Position numbers and translations under genes: made by a program
Shown here: positions 23,577-34,849 of the stretch, one piece after another
How positions within the stretch are numbered: the stretch's first letter is position 1
How the letters are laid out: each line of letters begins with the position of its first letter
DNA from: Membranipora membranacea
Lineage: Eukaryota > Bryozoa > Gymnolaemata > Cheilostomatida > Membraniporidae
NCBI GenBank assembly: GCA_914767715.1
Contig: OU612068.1
Span: 4,588,001-4,652,000 of the forward strand
DNA length: 64,000 nt
Reading direction: 5' to 3'
The notes under the pieces: model-generated
Databases searched by the model: none
The model's input: only the letters and a program-made list of their open reading frames with translations
Told to the model about the DNA's origin: nothing

Positions 23577-26500
23577 CTAAAACTTTTTAACCATCACCCA
23601 ATTCTCGGTGTGAATTTGTTTTATATGGTCAGGAACTTTATGGTAGCTCAGAAAGTTGCCTTCGTATTTCTGACTGCATATTTTCTCAAATCCAAATTTA
23701 AGTGCAATTTTTTGAGAGTATAAGCTTGAAAAATCTCCATACACCAGTTTGATATCCATCTGTCTTAGCTCACATAGGGCTTTCTCCATAAGCTTAGATC
23801 CGATATTGCGTTTACTGTATGCCTCCAGTACACCACATGAAAACACTACTGCATACTGGTCTAACTCACTGTAATTAAGAAAACCACAACTCATGTATTT
23901 CCTCAGTTAATTGATATCTATGTTTTTATATCAAGTTAAACGCTTTTAAAATTGAAAAATTGATGACTATTATTTAGAGGCCACTCAAAGCAGCACATGT
24001 TAGAAAGCCAAGACACTAAACTGCTGTTCACAATGTTCCTGGTTTTATATCCTGGTCTTGATTATCATGTAATTTATCATTGTATTTATTTTCTTAATTG
24101 TGTTCATGTATAAAAATGATGTGTTGATTAAATAGGAACTAGTACACAAGTTTGGGAGTTGTCATGGACTCACGGGTATCGATTTAGAATATCAGCTCCC
24201 TCTGACGATGAATTATAAAAGTCCATAACGTTCCTCAAGTCCTGAGATGTAGCCTCATCCCATCTTTCAAACATATACCTATACTGTCCGGGCTGCTCAG
24301 TGCTACATTGGTCATTTATCTCTCTGTTCACTATGCGAGTGTTCATACTCCCTACAACCTGAAAAATGTGAGAAAAGAAAGTCAAAACAGATTACAAATA
24401 TTTTCAGAAACGGTAAGTAAGGTAATGGCACTTGTGGCAATCAGCCAATCAAACCAAAGCGATTGAGAAAAGTCCGTCAAAGCTATACAGGGCCAGTATA
24501 AGGGGACTTAGTATCGTTTATTTTTCATTTTTGCGCACTGATGCTAAAATATAAAAATCAACTTGTTTTTCGTTTATTATTCCAAAACAACAAATCAAAA
24601 TATGGAAATCAAGTCAATTTTTGTTTTTTGTTTTTCTTATTGATGAAAACTGAAATATTGATTGAATCCTATTTTCATATTTCAACTTTGAATCACAGTA
24701 ACAAAAATCAAACATTCCAAATGTAGCCTTAGTTGTTATTTTTCTCATGGGGATTTACTTGGGTTTGCATTTCTTGCCGCTACCGGATGCTGCCGCCAAA
24801 AATGGGATGTCTGCCTGAGGTTGGCACGCTGAGATAATTTGTCAAGTCAAGTCAGCTGCTATGAGGGGTTACTGTGTGGCTTGTCTGCATTGAGTGCCAC
24901 ATAATGTATGTTACAGTGCTGGGGTGAAGATGTGAGGTATTCGGCGCAGGTGCTTTGTAGTGAATTTTGCTGATGCTGTTGGGCTGCCGCCTGGCGGCTG
25001 CCGCTTGTTTGATGTCGATCGTACGTTAAGCTTGCTGCCTCTGTTGGGTGTGCTGTCGCTGATGTGTTACAGATGGTGTGCTCAGTGTGCTGCTGATGGT
25101 GGGTGTGCTGGCGCTCATTGGTGTGCGGCAGCACACCCACCAGAGGATATATGCTGAGCGTACAATCGACAGCACATCAGCGGAAGCACATCACCATTTT
25201 ACCAAACCTATGAAGAAAGGGTGGAGTTTTTGAATTTATCCTCATTATGAATTTTTTTAACAGAACAAGAGGCATTTTGTAGAAATAGGTGCTGATCAAA
25301 CACACCCTCTTTTTAATTAGTTCGGTGGCAGCCTCCTCCTAACTTATCACTTCCATTTGCGATTTTGGATGGATAAGGTTTGTCAGTTGTTTCTGGTACA
25401 GTTTTTGAAGCTGATCGCAATGGCAATATTGTACCTTACTCAAGGTTGCACATTAAGCCGTTAATTGCCAAAAACACTGCCGGTAAAAGGGAAAGTGATC
25501 AAAAGATGATGACATGGTCTCAAACTATCCAAAATCTGAAAGAGCATGTCACAATTAGTGGATCTACAACTTTACATGGTCTGCTATCTTAACTAGCCGA
25601 GCTATGGCCAACAACGCTCGCAATGCCCCTTATAATCACCTGTATATAACTATAATTGAAACGAAACCACTTTTTCAATTTTTTCTGCTGCCTAAAAAGC
25701 AGGCTTTGAATGTTTGTACTGATCTGATTTTCTTATGGTGATTTTGTATTGACCCTCCCCTCGCATAACACCAGTGTTTAATGCTCTGAGTGTGTCGTTT
25801 TTCAAATAGTGCGTATCTTTAGGTTTCCTTTATAGTATCATAAAAATCGTCTTTCTAAGTTTATATAGCATGTAAAGCAAAAATGAACTCCTTCAAGTAT
25901 CATCAAAAAGTATTGCAACCGTTGTTGGCCATATCTCGGCCACTTATGGTAGCAGACCCATTTGAACTTGTAGATCCAGTAATGATGACATGCTCTTTCA
26001 GATTTTGGATGTTTTGAACCAATGCATCATTTTTTTATCACTTTCCCTTTTTGCGGTGTTATCACTTTTTATAAGGTTGGTCATTCACTCAATATTTGAG
26101 ATATCACAATGATATAATACAAAAAACTGACCAAGGCATGTATAAATCTGATTGCAGAGTTTGGGTAACTCAACTCAACTCAACTCATAAGATGAGCACA
26201 GGACAGACCTTTGAAATCTCCAAAGAACAGTGATTTTGGCCATTTTTGGCAGCATTTTCGGCAATTAGCTGCCTATTGTGCAACTTTGTGTAATTTACAT
26301 CATCACCATTGCGACCGCCTCAAAAAAATACCCTAAATTCCACTTGTAGAATTTATCCATCCAATTTTGTAAATGAAGTTGCGTTTCAGGCCACATTTTT
26401 GGTAGGCCGCCACTGGACTAAATTGTGTTATCAGAAATGAATGTAGAACGTCATCTTGCTGCAAAACTGTTTTTAGACCTAAACTATGTAGGTCCCAAAA

Positions 26501-28067
26501 ACGTGCCAAATCCTTTTTTCCTTTTTTTATGACTCATTTTAGTAATCTCCGCTCTCAGTCATTTTTGACCCAACATTGTAAGCATTCAATTTTATCAATA
26601 CCATGATATCAGTTGAAAAAATAAACTAAAATAAACGCACTGCACACTATCGGCAGCACACAGAGCACACCATCTGTAACACACCAGCGACAGCACACCC
26701 AACAGAGGCAGCAAGCTTAACATACAATCGACATCAAACAAGCAGCGGCCACCAGGCGGCAGCCCAACAGCATCAGCAAAATTCACTACAAAGCACCTAC
26801 GCCGACTACCTCACATCTTCACCTCAGCACTGTAACATACATTGTGTGGCACTCAATGCAGACAAGCCACACAGTAGCCCCTCATAGCAGCTGACTTGAC
26901 TTGACAATTAAGGCTACATGATTTTGGAAGGCAAACTATTTTGAGAGTAAGGCAGATCTTTTCTGTTTACATGTTTGTCACAAAGGATTTTATGGCAAAC
27001 CAGGCTAGATTGTTTGTTGTTTAAATGATGATTTCCATTCCAAAATGCCCAGGTAGAAGTAAAACTGCATGCCTGTTCACCATGTGAGGTCTCGCTGGAT
27101 GATTTAAGTTTATAATCTCTTATGAAGAGTTCAAAGCATAAATGATTGCTGTATGGAACATTCTCCTGATCAATAAAATAAAATACCTTTCTTGTGTCAG
27201 TATCCCATGCTATTATAACAGGTCCATTAATAGTCTCCATCATTTGTTTGAGGATTTCAGCCATGATCTTTTGCCCAGCTGGTGTGTGAAGAGCCAAAAT
27301 TCCACCCATAACGACATCTTGGACTCGTTGATCTAGGAATGCATCCAACACCAACTCCCAGTTATCTGCTGGGTTCTCCAAAACCTGCAACATAATCCCT
27401 GAACATTTGAGCTCATGACACTTTCATAAGCATAATCTGTATGCTGGAAGCAAATTTAAAAGTGATCAGAATACCAGGATAAACCAAATTTCAATATTAT
27501 TTTTTTGTCATTGAAAATACCTGTGTGTGAATTTAAAAAATGCATTCAGCTTCGAACATAAGTTAATACCATCAACGACAAGAGTGGTAACAAATGCGGA
27601 AGAGACGGAATTAGAGTGGAAGTCGAAACGATATGGAAGAGAGATTAGAGGACTGGTGAAGGCGATTAGGGGATGTTGGCCTACAATTCAGCATGTCTAA
27701 AACGGAGTACCTACCTTCCATGAGTACAAGATACATGATATGAGAGTCAAAGGAAGAAAAAATCGGTGACGGCCGAAGCATAGATGGAGGGGCACAATCA
27801 TGAAGGAACTCCAATCTTGTTTCCTCAGTGAAGAGGATGCTCAGGACATGATGAAATGGATAAGTCTAATTCAACTATTTCTCTGGCAGGCACCTGCTAC
27901 CCAAACAGGCCATAGTGGAGATAGGTGAGGATTCAGATTCAAACCATCAACGTTGCAGGTTCACCTGTGAATTATTATCTCTCAACAGTGCTGGCAATTT
28001 AAAATTAAAAACTTGAAAACCTTTAAATGGTAACCCTCACCTTGATTTCGATAGCATTACTCGCCAT
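23577..28067 (-). CDS. GNAT-type N-acetyltransferase, copy 3
   Basis: Four exons on the minus strand, 233 codons plus stop: 28041-28067, 27187-27384, 24174-24358, 23577-23868. The start MASNAIEIK in a 27-base first exon is shared by copies 2, 3 and 4, which decides it. The N-terminal half (VLENPADNWELVLDAFLD…NGPVIIAWD) is family-specific. The C-terminal half holds GNAT motif A at residues 157-162 (RNIGSK) and motif B (YSQKIALKFGF), most like arylalkylamine N-acetyltransferase-type proteins. No signal peptide, so it is probably cytosolic. The expected reaction is acetyl transfer from acetyl-CoA to a small amine; the substrate is unknown. Intron 2 carries a 2.07-kb fold-back element. The gene is divergent from the ClyA-like gene at 29921 and convergent with the acyltransferase. 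Confidence 0.85.
24836..26908. mobile_element. 2.07-kb fold-back (giant palindrome) element
   Basis: The outer arms, about 275 bp each (24836-25110 and 26640-26908), are inverted copies beginning TTGTCAAGTCAAGTCAGCTG and differ at scattered bases. Symmetry continues inward: 25330-25640 is inverted at about 25890-26420 with more divergence (for example GCAATGGCAATATTGTA against its mate near 26300). The element is therefore two roughly 1-kb halves around a short centre. A part of the outer arm is re-inverted at 25085-25190. The one open frame (25380-25592) lies inside an arm and shows no protein similarity that I recognise. No transposase. It sits in intron 2 of GNAT copy 3. Confidence 0.8.
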
Positions 28068-29813
28068 GATTGTAGCACATCAGTTGCCAAACAGTAAATA
28101 ATTACTGACTACTAGCTTGTTTGCTCTATAAAAGTGCCAACGTACTGATAAGTCTTTTTATCAATTAATGTCAAATCAGATCCACTATATACATAGTCAT
28201 TTCGCAATGTTAGCCAGCAGATTACACATCAAAAACTGGCATGATAATTGGTACCTTGCTCGATTTATAGATCACCAGAGCTAGTGTCCGCCCAACACAA
28301 CTCAAACTCTGACCAATATAGGTAAAATCTTTGCAAATATCCCTTGTCTCTAGAGACATTTTTAGATATGGATATCAGCCATGTCAATCAGTGCCAGTGT
28401 CGAAAAATAAATGGATTGATTCATTTCAAAAACGAATTAATCTTCCTAGATGAACTACATGCAAGTGTTGAAGGTCAAGGGTTCAAATCTCACTGTCGTC
28501 TATCGACCGATCACGATATACAAACTAAGCAGTTAAGATTTTCATTGGTATTCCGTCCAAATGATAATCTACAGGTAGTTTGGTGTAAATTATGTGTGTT
28601 CTTGAAATGTGGATGAAAGCAATCATCCCTCGATATTATATTTGAAAACTGAGGATGAAGCATAATATCTGGATCGAGTTTGATGCTCATACAAATAGAG
28701 TTACTTAGCCATAGATAGTACAAGGTTGTGTTTTATGTATGTTCAATCGAACCTCAGCTGCTGCAAATTGTTTGAAATCTGGTCATAAACACTGTTGAGA
28801 GAGGCCTGTGCCATCGGTAATCATGTCAAATTTCAATTTTGACTGCATTGGAATTAAATGTAAAATTGGGAATAAATGTTCAACATTAATTGTCAAGATA
28901 ATCTCTGTTAGCCATTGATACTTCATCATCTTTGAAGCTGAGAGAGTTATCCGTTACAACATAGTCTATATTTCAAACTATTGGTATGTACCTCAAGAAA
29001 AGTGGCCACCCTTACAGGTTTTGATACAAGAAAGAAATCAAAATGATAAAACTTGCGTTTTGTCGGATTAAAAAAGGAAATAAATGACATAAAAATTAAT
29101 GTGAAAAAATCGCACTTATACATATTTCACATATGAAAGAGTGTTCGCTCCCTTTGTTTTGTTCGGCATTGAGTGTTGCGTCGATGGTGGTGACGCTCGG
29201 AATGTCTAGTGATGCTATGTTTAGAAACCAGGTCATTTAGGCAGTTAGTGGGTCTGTGACTTGGTGATATAATCACGACACGACATTAATCCTTACAATC
29301 TTCGCTTGATGAGCATTTCCCAGAATTGTTGTCCTAATCTTGCCTCACCATTTTTGAAATTGATAAATGAATGAAAGCTTTGCATCCTTCTACACATGCC
29401 ATAACCTAACTTGTTGACTCAAGGCAAAAAAAACAAAAACAAGCTTGTCAAAACAAAATGTACTTTACGATTGATATCGCTGCAGAATGTTGCAAAGATT
29501 GCTTCATCATAGTAAAATCAATTGGTAGTTCCTGGTAAAAAACTAATGAGTAGATAATGATGATGTCACTGTCAATGCTCTTGATATCTACAATTAATTA
29601 CTGAAAACAATGAGGAAATATTCTATGAATGCGAATGTTTTCTCTCAATGCAACTGATGATCATATTAAACATCATAAACATCCGCATGTCATCATGATT
29701 GAAATAAAGCATGGAAATACATTTGTAATAAGTTCTCTGAATTTGCTTGTTCCTTCAAACAAATTTAATGAGATATCTGAACTATCTCGTATGAATGCAA
29801 TCAAGATTCACAG
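28068..29813. other. Divergent spacer between GNAT copy 3 and the ClyA-like gene
   Basis: About 1.75 kb, AT-rich. A tRNA-like box B (AAGGTCAAGGGTTCAAATC) at about 28472-28490 marks an old SINE. No open frame of interest. It should hold both promoters. Confidence 0.5.
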
Positions 29814-29820
29814 TATAAAA
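29814..29820 (+). promoter_or_regulatory. TATA box of the ClyA-like gene
   Basis: TATAAAAGG begins 107 bp before the ATG. An initiator-like TCAGGC lies about 26 bp downstream (29840-29845), which would give a 5' leader near 80 bases. No purine-rich ribosome-binding site precedes the ATG (context GCTAAATCATGG, with G at +4). Confidence 0.6.
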
Positions 29821-29920
29821 GGCTGTTCTAATATTTAGTCAGGCATTCAGAAAGAAGAGCTTGTAGCTGTATAGTCAACAATTCTAGAAGATTTTGAAAA
29901 TAAGTTAACTGAGCTAAATC

Positions 29921-30835
29921 ATGGCGGAAGCAGCAGTAGCAATAAAGGTTTTTGGCGAGGGGGTTGACAGTGCGAAGAAAGCTCTCGACCTCATCAATGA
30001 GCTGATTGATCAAGCTATCCCCTGGAAGGAGTTCAAAGAAACAATGCAGGCATTAAAAGCCAACCAAGATCAATACTCAAACGAAGCAGCCGCCATCGTG
30101 GGTCAGGTTGCCAAACTTCTACTCGACAGTGGTGACAGATACATGGCTTCGGTCAACTCAGTGGACCGCTGGTGTAAGAGTGCTGTTCAGCTGCTTCGAG
30201 TCTACATTGATATGTTCGCCAACATTACTGACAAGGATGCAGCCGAAGCACAGAAGAGTCTCATGCTTACCGTTCTCAACAATGGACAGGAAGCTATCTC
30301 TAATGCCATCGACGAGCTTGACAAGAGTAATGAAGGCTTTAACGTAATGACAGGCAAACTCGTTGAGCTGCAGACAGTCTTCAAAAATGATTTCAGAGAG
30401 GGAAGTGCTTACTTTGATTCTTCTGTTAGTGAATTACGTCGCAAGGCCTATCTTGGTGCAGCTGCTGGAGCAGTTTTTGGACCGCTTGGCTTAGCTATCT
30501 CATACAGTATTGCTGCTGGTGTTGTTGAAGGTGAAATGATCCCAAATCTGAAGAAGGCATTCAAAGAAACCGAGGCGAGGTTTGATCAACTTAAGGAAAC
30601 TCTTATGCAAGCGCAGAGCTCAATCGAAAAAGCCAAACAGGAAATCAACCAGGAGATTACGTCCCTCAACACCTTAGCTGGACAAATTGATGAAACCAAA
30701 GGGTTTGCAGAGAGCTGGTCCATCGCCCCGTCACATCTGTTCACTCCCCTCAAGGAGAGCACAGAGAGACTGATTAAGATGTGCACAGATTACTCTTCAG
30801 AGGCCCAGAATAAAAGAGACAAGAACTGGGGCTGA
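29921..30835 (+). CDS. ClyA/HlyE-like alpha-pore-forming cytolysin
   Basis: A single uninterrupted frame of 304 codons, almost exactly the length of enterobacterial cytolysin A (HlyE, SheA; about 303 residues), and collinear with it throughout. The all-helical character, the Asp-Gln-x-Ile-Pro-Trp start of the second helix (about 30-35), Cys at 85 and 288 (the two positions of the ClyA disulfide), and the Gly/Ala-rich hydrophobic beta-tongue at about 178-203 (AGAVFGPLGLAISYSIAAGV) are all visible. No signal peptide, as in the bacterial protein. By family knowledge the soluble monomer rearranges on membranes into a ring-shaped pore. The flanking genes have introns and the promoter is eukaryotic, so this is a host-resident gene, most simply acquired from bacteria. 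A defensive or venom-like role is inference. No frame damage is seen. Confidence 0.93.
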   Translation: MAEAAVAIKVFGEGVDSAKKALDLINELIDQAIPWKEFKETMQALKANQDQYSNEAAAIVGQVAKLLLDSGDRYMASVNSVDRWCKSAVQLLRVYIDMFANITDKDAAEAQKSLMLTVLNNGQEAISNAIDELDKSNEGFNVMTGKLVELQTVFKNDFREGSAYFDSSVSELRRKAYLGAAAGAVFGPLGLAISYSIAAGVVEGEMIPNLKKAFKETEARFDQLKETLMQAQSSIEKAKQEINQEITSLNTLAGQIDETKGFAESWSIAPSHLFTPLKESTERLIKMCTDYSSEAQNKRDKNWG

Positions 30836-30837
30836 TG

Positions 30838-30988
30838 GTTAGTTTTATCATTACTTATTTAATTGTCCAGATCCATTCTCTGCAGAAAAATGTTTATTTT
30901 ATTTTATTATTATAAGTTTTGTTGCTTTTTGTTCCTTTAGTGCCTGATCAACTCAGTGACAATACTAAGCTGTCTTTCTTTTTTTCAG
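30838..30988 (+). other. Probable 3'UTR intron of the ClyA-like gene
   Basis: Two bases after the stop codon lies TG|GTTAGT, and 150 bp on is a long pyrimidine run ending CTTTTTTTCAG (30988). Together they make a standard short intron. Its presence would show eukaryotic processing of the transcript. Not proven without RNA data. Confidence 0.5.
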
Positions 30989-31261
30989 ATATGAAATCAA
31001 CATGTCTGCACCGAACAGATAATCCAGAATCTACCTGAGCAGACTTATATATACCCAAATAATATATCTTGTCAAAAACAGTGATACAAAGTACGACAAA
31101 AATTTGTGAATGGTGACTTGATCAAGTGGATATAGACTAGCTATAGGGCTAGGATACGCAACATATAATTCATTAAGCTTAACAAAAATTAGAATACCAA
31201 AAGTAGGCCTATAAAATTTTATTTTCTTTCTATCACTAATAATGTGTTTTTGTCTTCATAC

Positions 31262-31267
31262 AATAAA
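31262..31267 (+). terminator. Candidate poly(A) signal of the ClyA-like gene
   Basis: AATAAA about 430 bp past the stop, just before the convergent 3' end of GNAT copy 4. On the opposite strand AATAAA (31219-31224) would serve GNAT copy 4. Confidence 0.45.
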
Positions 31268-31346
31268 AGGAGACTTTTACGGCACAATACTAGAAAAAGA
31301 AATATTTGAACAATATTACTCAGGAATATCAGGCTGTTACTAAACC

Positions 31347-33418
31347 TCACTCAGATTCGCCTGAGGCGTTAGGCTGCAGTTTTTTCACCATAAACCAATT
31401 CTCAGTGTGGATTTCCCGAATATGTTCAGGAGTTTTTTGAAAATTCAAATAGTTACCTTCATATTTCATACTCACTATTGTCTCAAATCCATGTTTAGTC
31501 GCGATTTTCTGAGAATAAACGCTTGAGAAATCTCCAGATACTAGTTTAACATCAAGCTGCCTTAGCTCACAAAGGGCTTTTTCCATGAGTTGAGAGCCGA
31601 TGTTTTGTTTACTATAAGCCTCCAGTACACCGCAGGAATACACCATCGCATATTGGTCTAACTCACTGTAGGAGAACAATAAGAGAAGCTTCGAAACTAC
31701 TCAAAGACCATTGGATGTTCTATTCAGGTAGTTGTTTGTGATGATAAATATTTATATAGGTAAAACTTTCGAATCTCTTCTAAAATTATTGATGGTATAA
31801 AGAGTTGTTGCCACAAAGGAATGTAACTCCAATACTCTGCAATGATGTCTCTTGCCTATGTTTGTGATTGGTTGAGATTAATGCACTACAGGTGGGGATA
31901 GTGGTTGATAATGACATCCTACTACCAGCTATCCCGGCACAGTTTGAAAGAATAAATTGGCAATTAACTAATGAGAGCCAAGCACTCAGGGTGGACTTAT
32001 TACGGATATCGATTGAGAATATCAGCCTCCTTCGACTGCAATTCATAAAACTCCGTGATGTTCTGCAGTTCCCGTGACGTCAGGTCATCCCATTTCTCAA
32101 GCATCAATCTGTAGTGTCCTGGCTGTTCACCGCCTGGTAGGTTAAAAATCTCTCTGTCTATAAGACGAGTTTTAATATCTCCTACAACCTGTGATTGGAA
32201 TGTATGATTGATCAATTCAATGATTATACAGGATTGTATCAAATTAAATATATGCAGTGAAACATTTGACTGTAAAAATATTTTGGAAAAAATTTAACCG
32301 CATTATTCATAAGCGATATTATATGATTAGATTTGGAAGTTGTTCCCTTTTTCTACACATTTAGATAGTTCTTGAATTTGAATATGACTAATTGGAAGCA
32401 TCAATGCTGTGGTTATTAAAGGTTTGGTCCTAGGGTTTTTTGAATACGGTGAGGTGAACCCAAGTCTGACACTATTCAATACATCAGATGAATAATTCTT
32501 TTATTCATTGCACAGTTTCCCAAAAAATGCATAAGCTTGCCTTTCTCATGCAACAAGTGAATTATCTGACTTTGTATTATCTGATAAGGATAAGCGTCAA
32601 CAACAAAACTTCACTACAACCTACGCCCTATCTACCGACCTAGAAATTCTCCCCAACTTTTAATGCAAGTAATGTATATATGAAATTGAAATCAGTGATA
32701 TACTTTTTGTTTTTCAGAATCCCAAGCTATAATAACAGGTCCATTAATGGTCGTCACCATTTGCTTCAGTATTTCAGCCATGATTTTCTGGCCATCTGTT
32801 GTGTGAAGTGCTGCAATCCCAGAAGCCACAACATCACGCTTGCGATATTCCAGAAACCCTTCTAACAACAGCTCCCAGTTTTCGCCTGGGTTTTCCAAGA
32901 CCTGTATCACATCAACCAAGGTGTAGTTAAGAGCATGTAACTCACATTGATAGTCTATTTTGCAAACAAGGTGAATTCAATGCTAGTTCTTGGTCAAATA
33001 CAGGCGTCATCAGTCATCAGTCATGAGTAACCACTATCAACGAATAAAGTTAGGATGCCATGTTTAGTTCCAAATCTTTAGTAAGCGGTGGCAGTGTTCC
33101 CGATCACAGACAAGACTTAGGTTCTGTATGAACTTGGCACATCATATCTCGCGAAGTGATTGCTTTTTTTTTATATCTTTTTGTCCTACAATAGGCTACA
33201 AATCTGTGACTGCGTTAGTCATTTTTTATTGCATTTTGACATGTTAGACGCAATTATTGATAGAATTTGTGCAATTTCCTCATATACCGTATTGTTATAT
33301 CTTTGTTTATGGCACTAAATTGAGATAAATATTAGTATAGGAAGTAAGCAGTTTTACAGAAGGTGTACAAGTTCACAATCTCTCCTCTTACCTTTATTTC
33401 AATAGTTTTGCTTGCCAT
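31347..33418 (-). CDS. GNAT-type N-acetyltransferase, copy 4
   Basis: Four exons on the minus strand, 242 codons plus stop: 33392-33418 (MASKTIEIK), 32704-32901, 32004-32188, 31347-31665. Exon lengths 27, 198 and 185 are identical to copy 3, so the models support each other. Motif A reads QNIGSQLMEKAL, with Gln in place of Arg at the loop start, which the GNAT consensus Q/R-x-x-G-x-G/A allows. Motif B is YSQKIATKHGFE. The C-terminus is extended by nine residues (QPNASGESE). It is the most diverged copy, suggesting an older duplication. Convergent with the ClyA-like gene. Substrate unknown. Confidence 0.85.
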
Positions 33419-34849
33419 GATGGATATCTTTCGGACGCTATCGATGAGTAGTTGAAATTCCAGCTGAACAAACCGAAACCGAATTAGACTATATCAAAAA
33501 CCTAAATCGATCAACGCAAACTAACAGTCCTTATATTGGAGACATTGCTCCTCACAGAGACGAGTACAACCTGCCAGAGCTCTGTTTCCAATTCGGGAAG
33601 GTATCCTGATGTTCTAGAGAAATCTTAGCTTTCTGTTTCGTATTTATAACATGGGTACTTGTACTTTGATTATGCAATAATACTTGTGTGATCTCTGTTC
33701 TGTTACACTGAAGTTTGTACTGTATAACTGTGGCTCATGTCAAGCTAATGTCACAAAATAAACTAGTTCAACCCTCTGCTGCTCAATGCTATTGTAATTT
33801 ATCATTTGAAAGTTTACATATATACAAAGCTGTTTACATTAGTTTACATTATGGGCAGTATTTATAATCTTTGTTATGGGTACAAGTACTCTGACAATAC
33901 AATTCTCACTGTATTATCAAATGTTAAAGTATATACAAGCACTGCATGGACTGGCTTTCTTTTGTCTGACAAAGAGTGGCACTTTTACCGTTGCTTCGCA
34001 ATGTAGCATCTGCAAAAGACAGAGTAGTGGATTAATGAAAGGGCAAACAGCATGAGAAGACTAGGTGTTAGTAATAGCTTACTCAGCATACTGGCCGGCT
34101 TGGACATGAGGCGCTCAAACCTGCAGAAGGCAGATCCAGTGCAGCCAGCAAACTACAATGGTCTAACCAATGCCACCTCAGGTCATAAAAATAGAAAAAT
34201 TGTCATCGGCTTTAAATTTTATCAATTCAAATTTAAATTTCAAAATCTCAATCAGAGTTTATAAATGACTTGACACCAGCTCAACCATTCTGGACTATTA
34301 CTTTTTGATGTTGGCAAGATTGCAAATGAGGAATATTGAATTATTGATATCAATTGCTATATTATAATTATAATAACACTGTATGTAAAATCATTCATGA
34401 CGGAATAATTTAAAAAAAGCAATTATTTTTCATGGACAAAAATATTTTCAACAAAAAGATCCATTAATCAATCACAGGACAAGATTCAAAATTGTTCGCT
34501 TTTTCCCTCAACATCGGCCCAAAATATTCAAATATTGATGTGAATAAAAGCAATAATTTCTAGTTCTGATATGAGACCAGTGAACACAAGAAATAAATTA
34601 AAAAACAGTAAACAGTTATTGTTACATAATAACAGGAAAATATTTGTAAGTTTAAACAGAGTTTGCCGGGTGCATAACAGAGAGTGCAAGATGTCTGGAT
34701 GATCAGGAAATGTCTCATTCGATAGAGGGACAGAGATATACGCCCCTTCATGAGTCCGAGGATTCAGCTGTGAGTTTTAAGAACATTATATACTCCAGTT
34801 ATCAAGAGACCATATCTCCGATTCTCCACTACTGTAGCGATAAAATAGT
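33419..34849. other. Spacer between GNAT copy 4 and PRRC1
   Basis: AT-rich, 1.4 kb, no gene. It contains the GNAT copy 4 promoter (no evident TATA) and the 3' flank of PRRC1. Confidence 0.5.

Noticed and set aside
24960..25157. Overlapping frames rich in Ala, Cys and Leu in the fold-back outer arm
   Set aside because: They arise from the GC-rich repetitive arm on both strands and recur in the mirrored arm.
25380..25592. A coding gene inside the fold-back element
   Set aside because: The frame lies within one palindrome arm, does not begin with ATG, resembles no known protein, and the mirrored arm is not open in the same way.
29921..30835. The ClyA-like gene as bacterial contamination of the assembly
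   Set aside because: The surrounding DNA within 2 kb on both sides is animal-type (intron-bearing GNAT paralogues), and there are no bacterial neighbours, ribosome-binding site or operon. Long-read proof is still needed.
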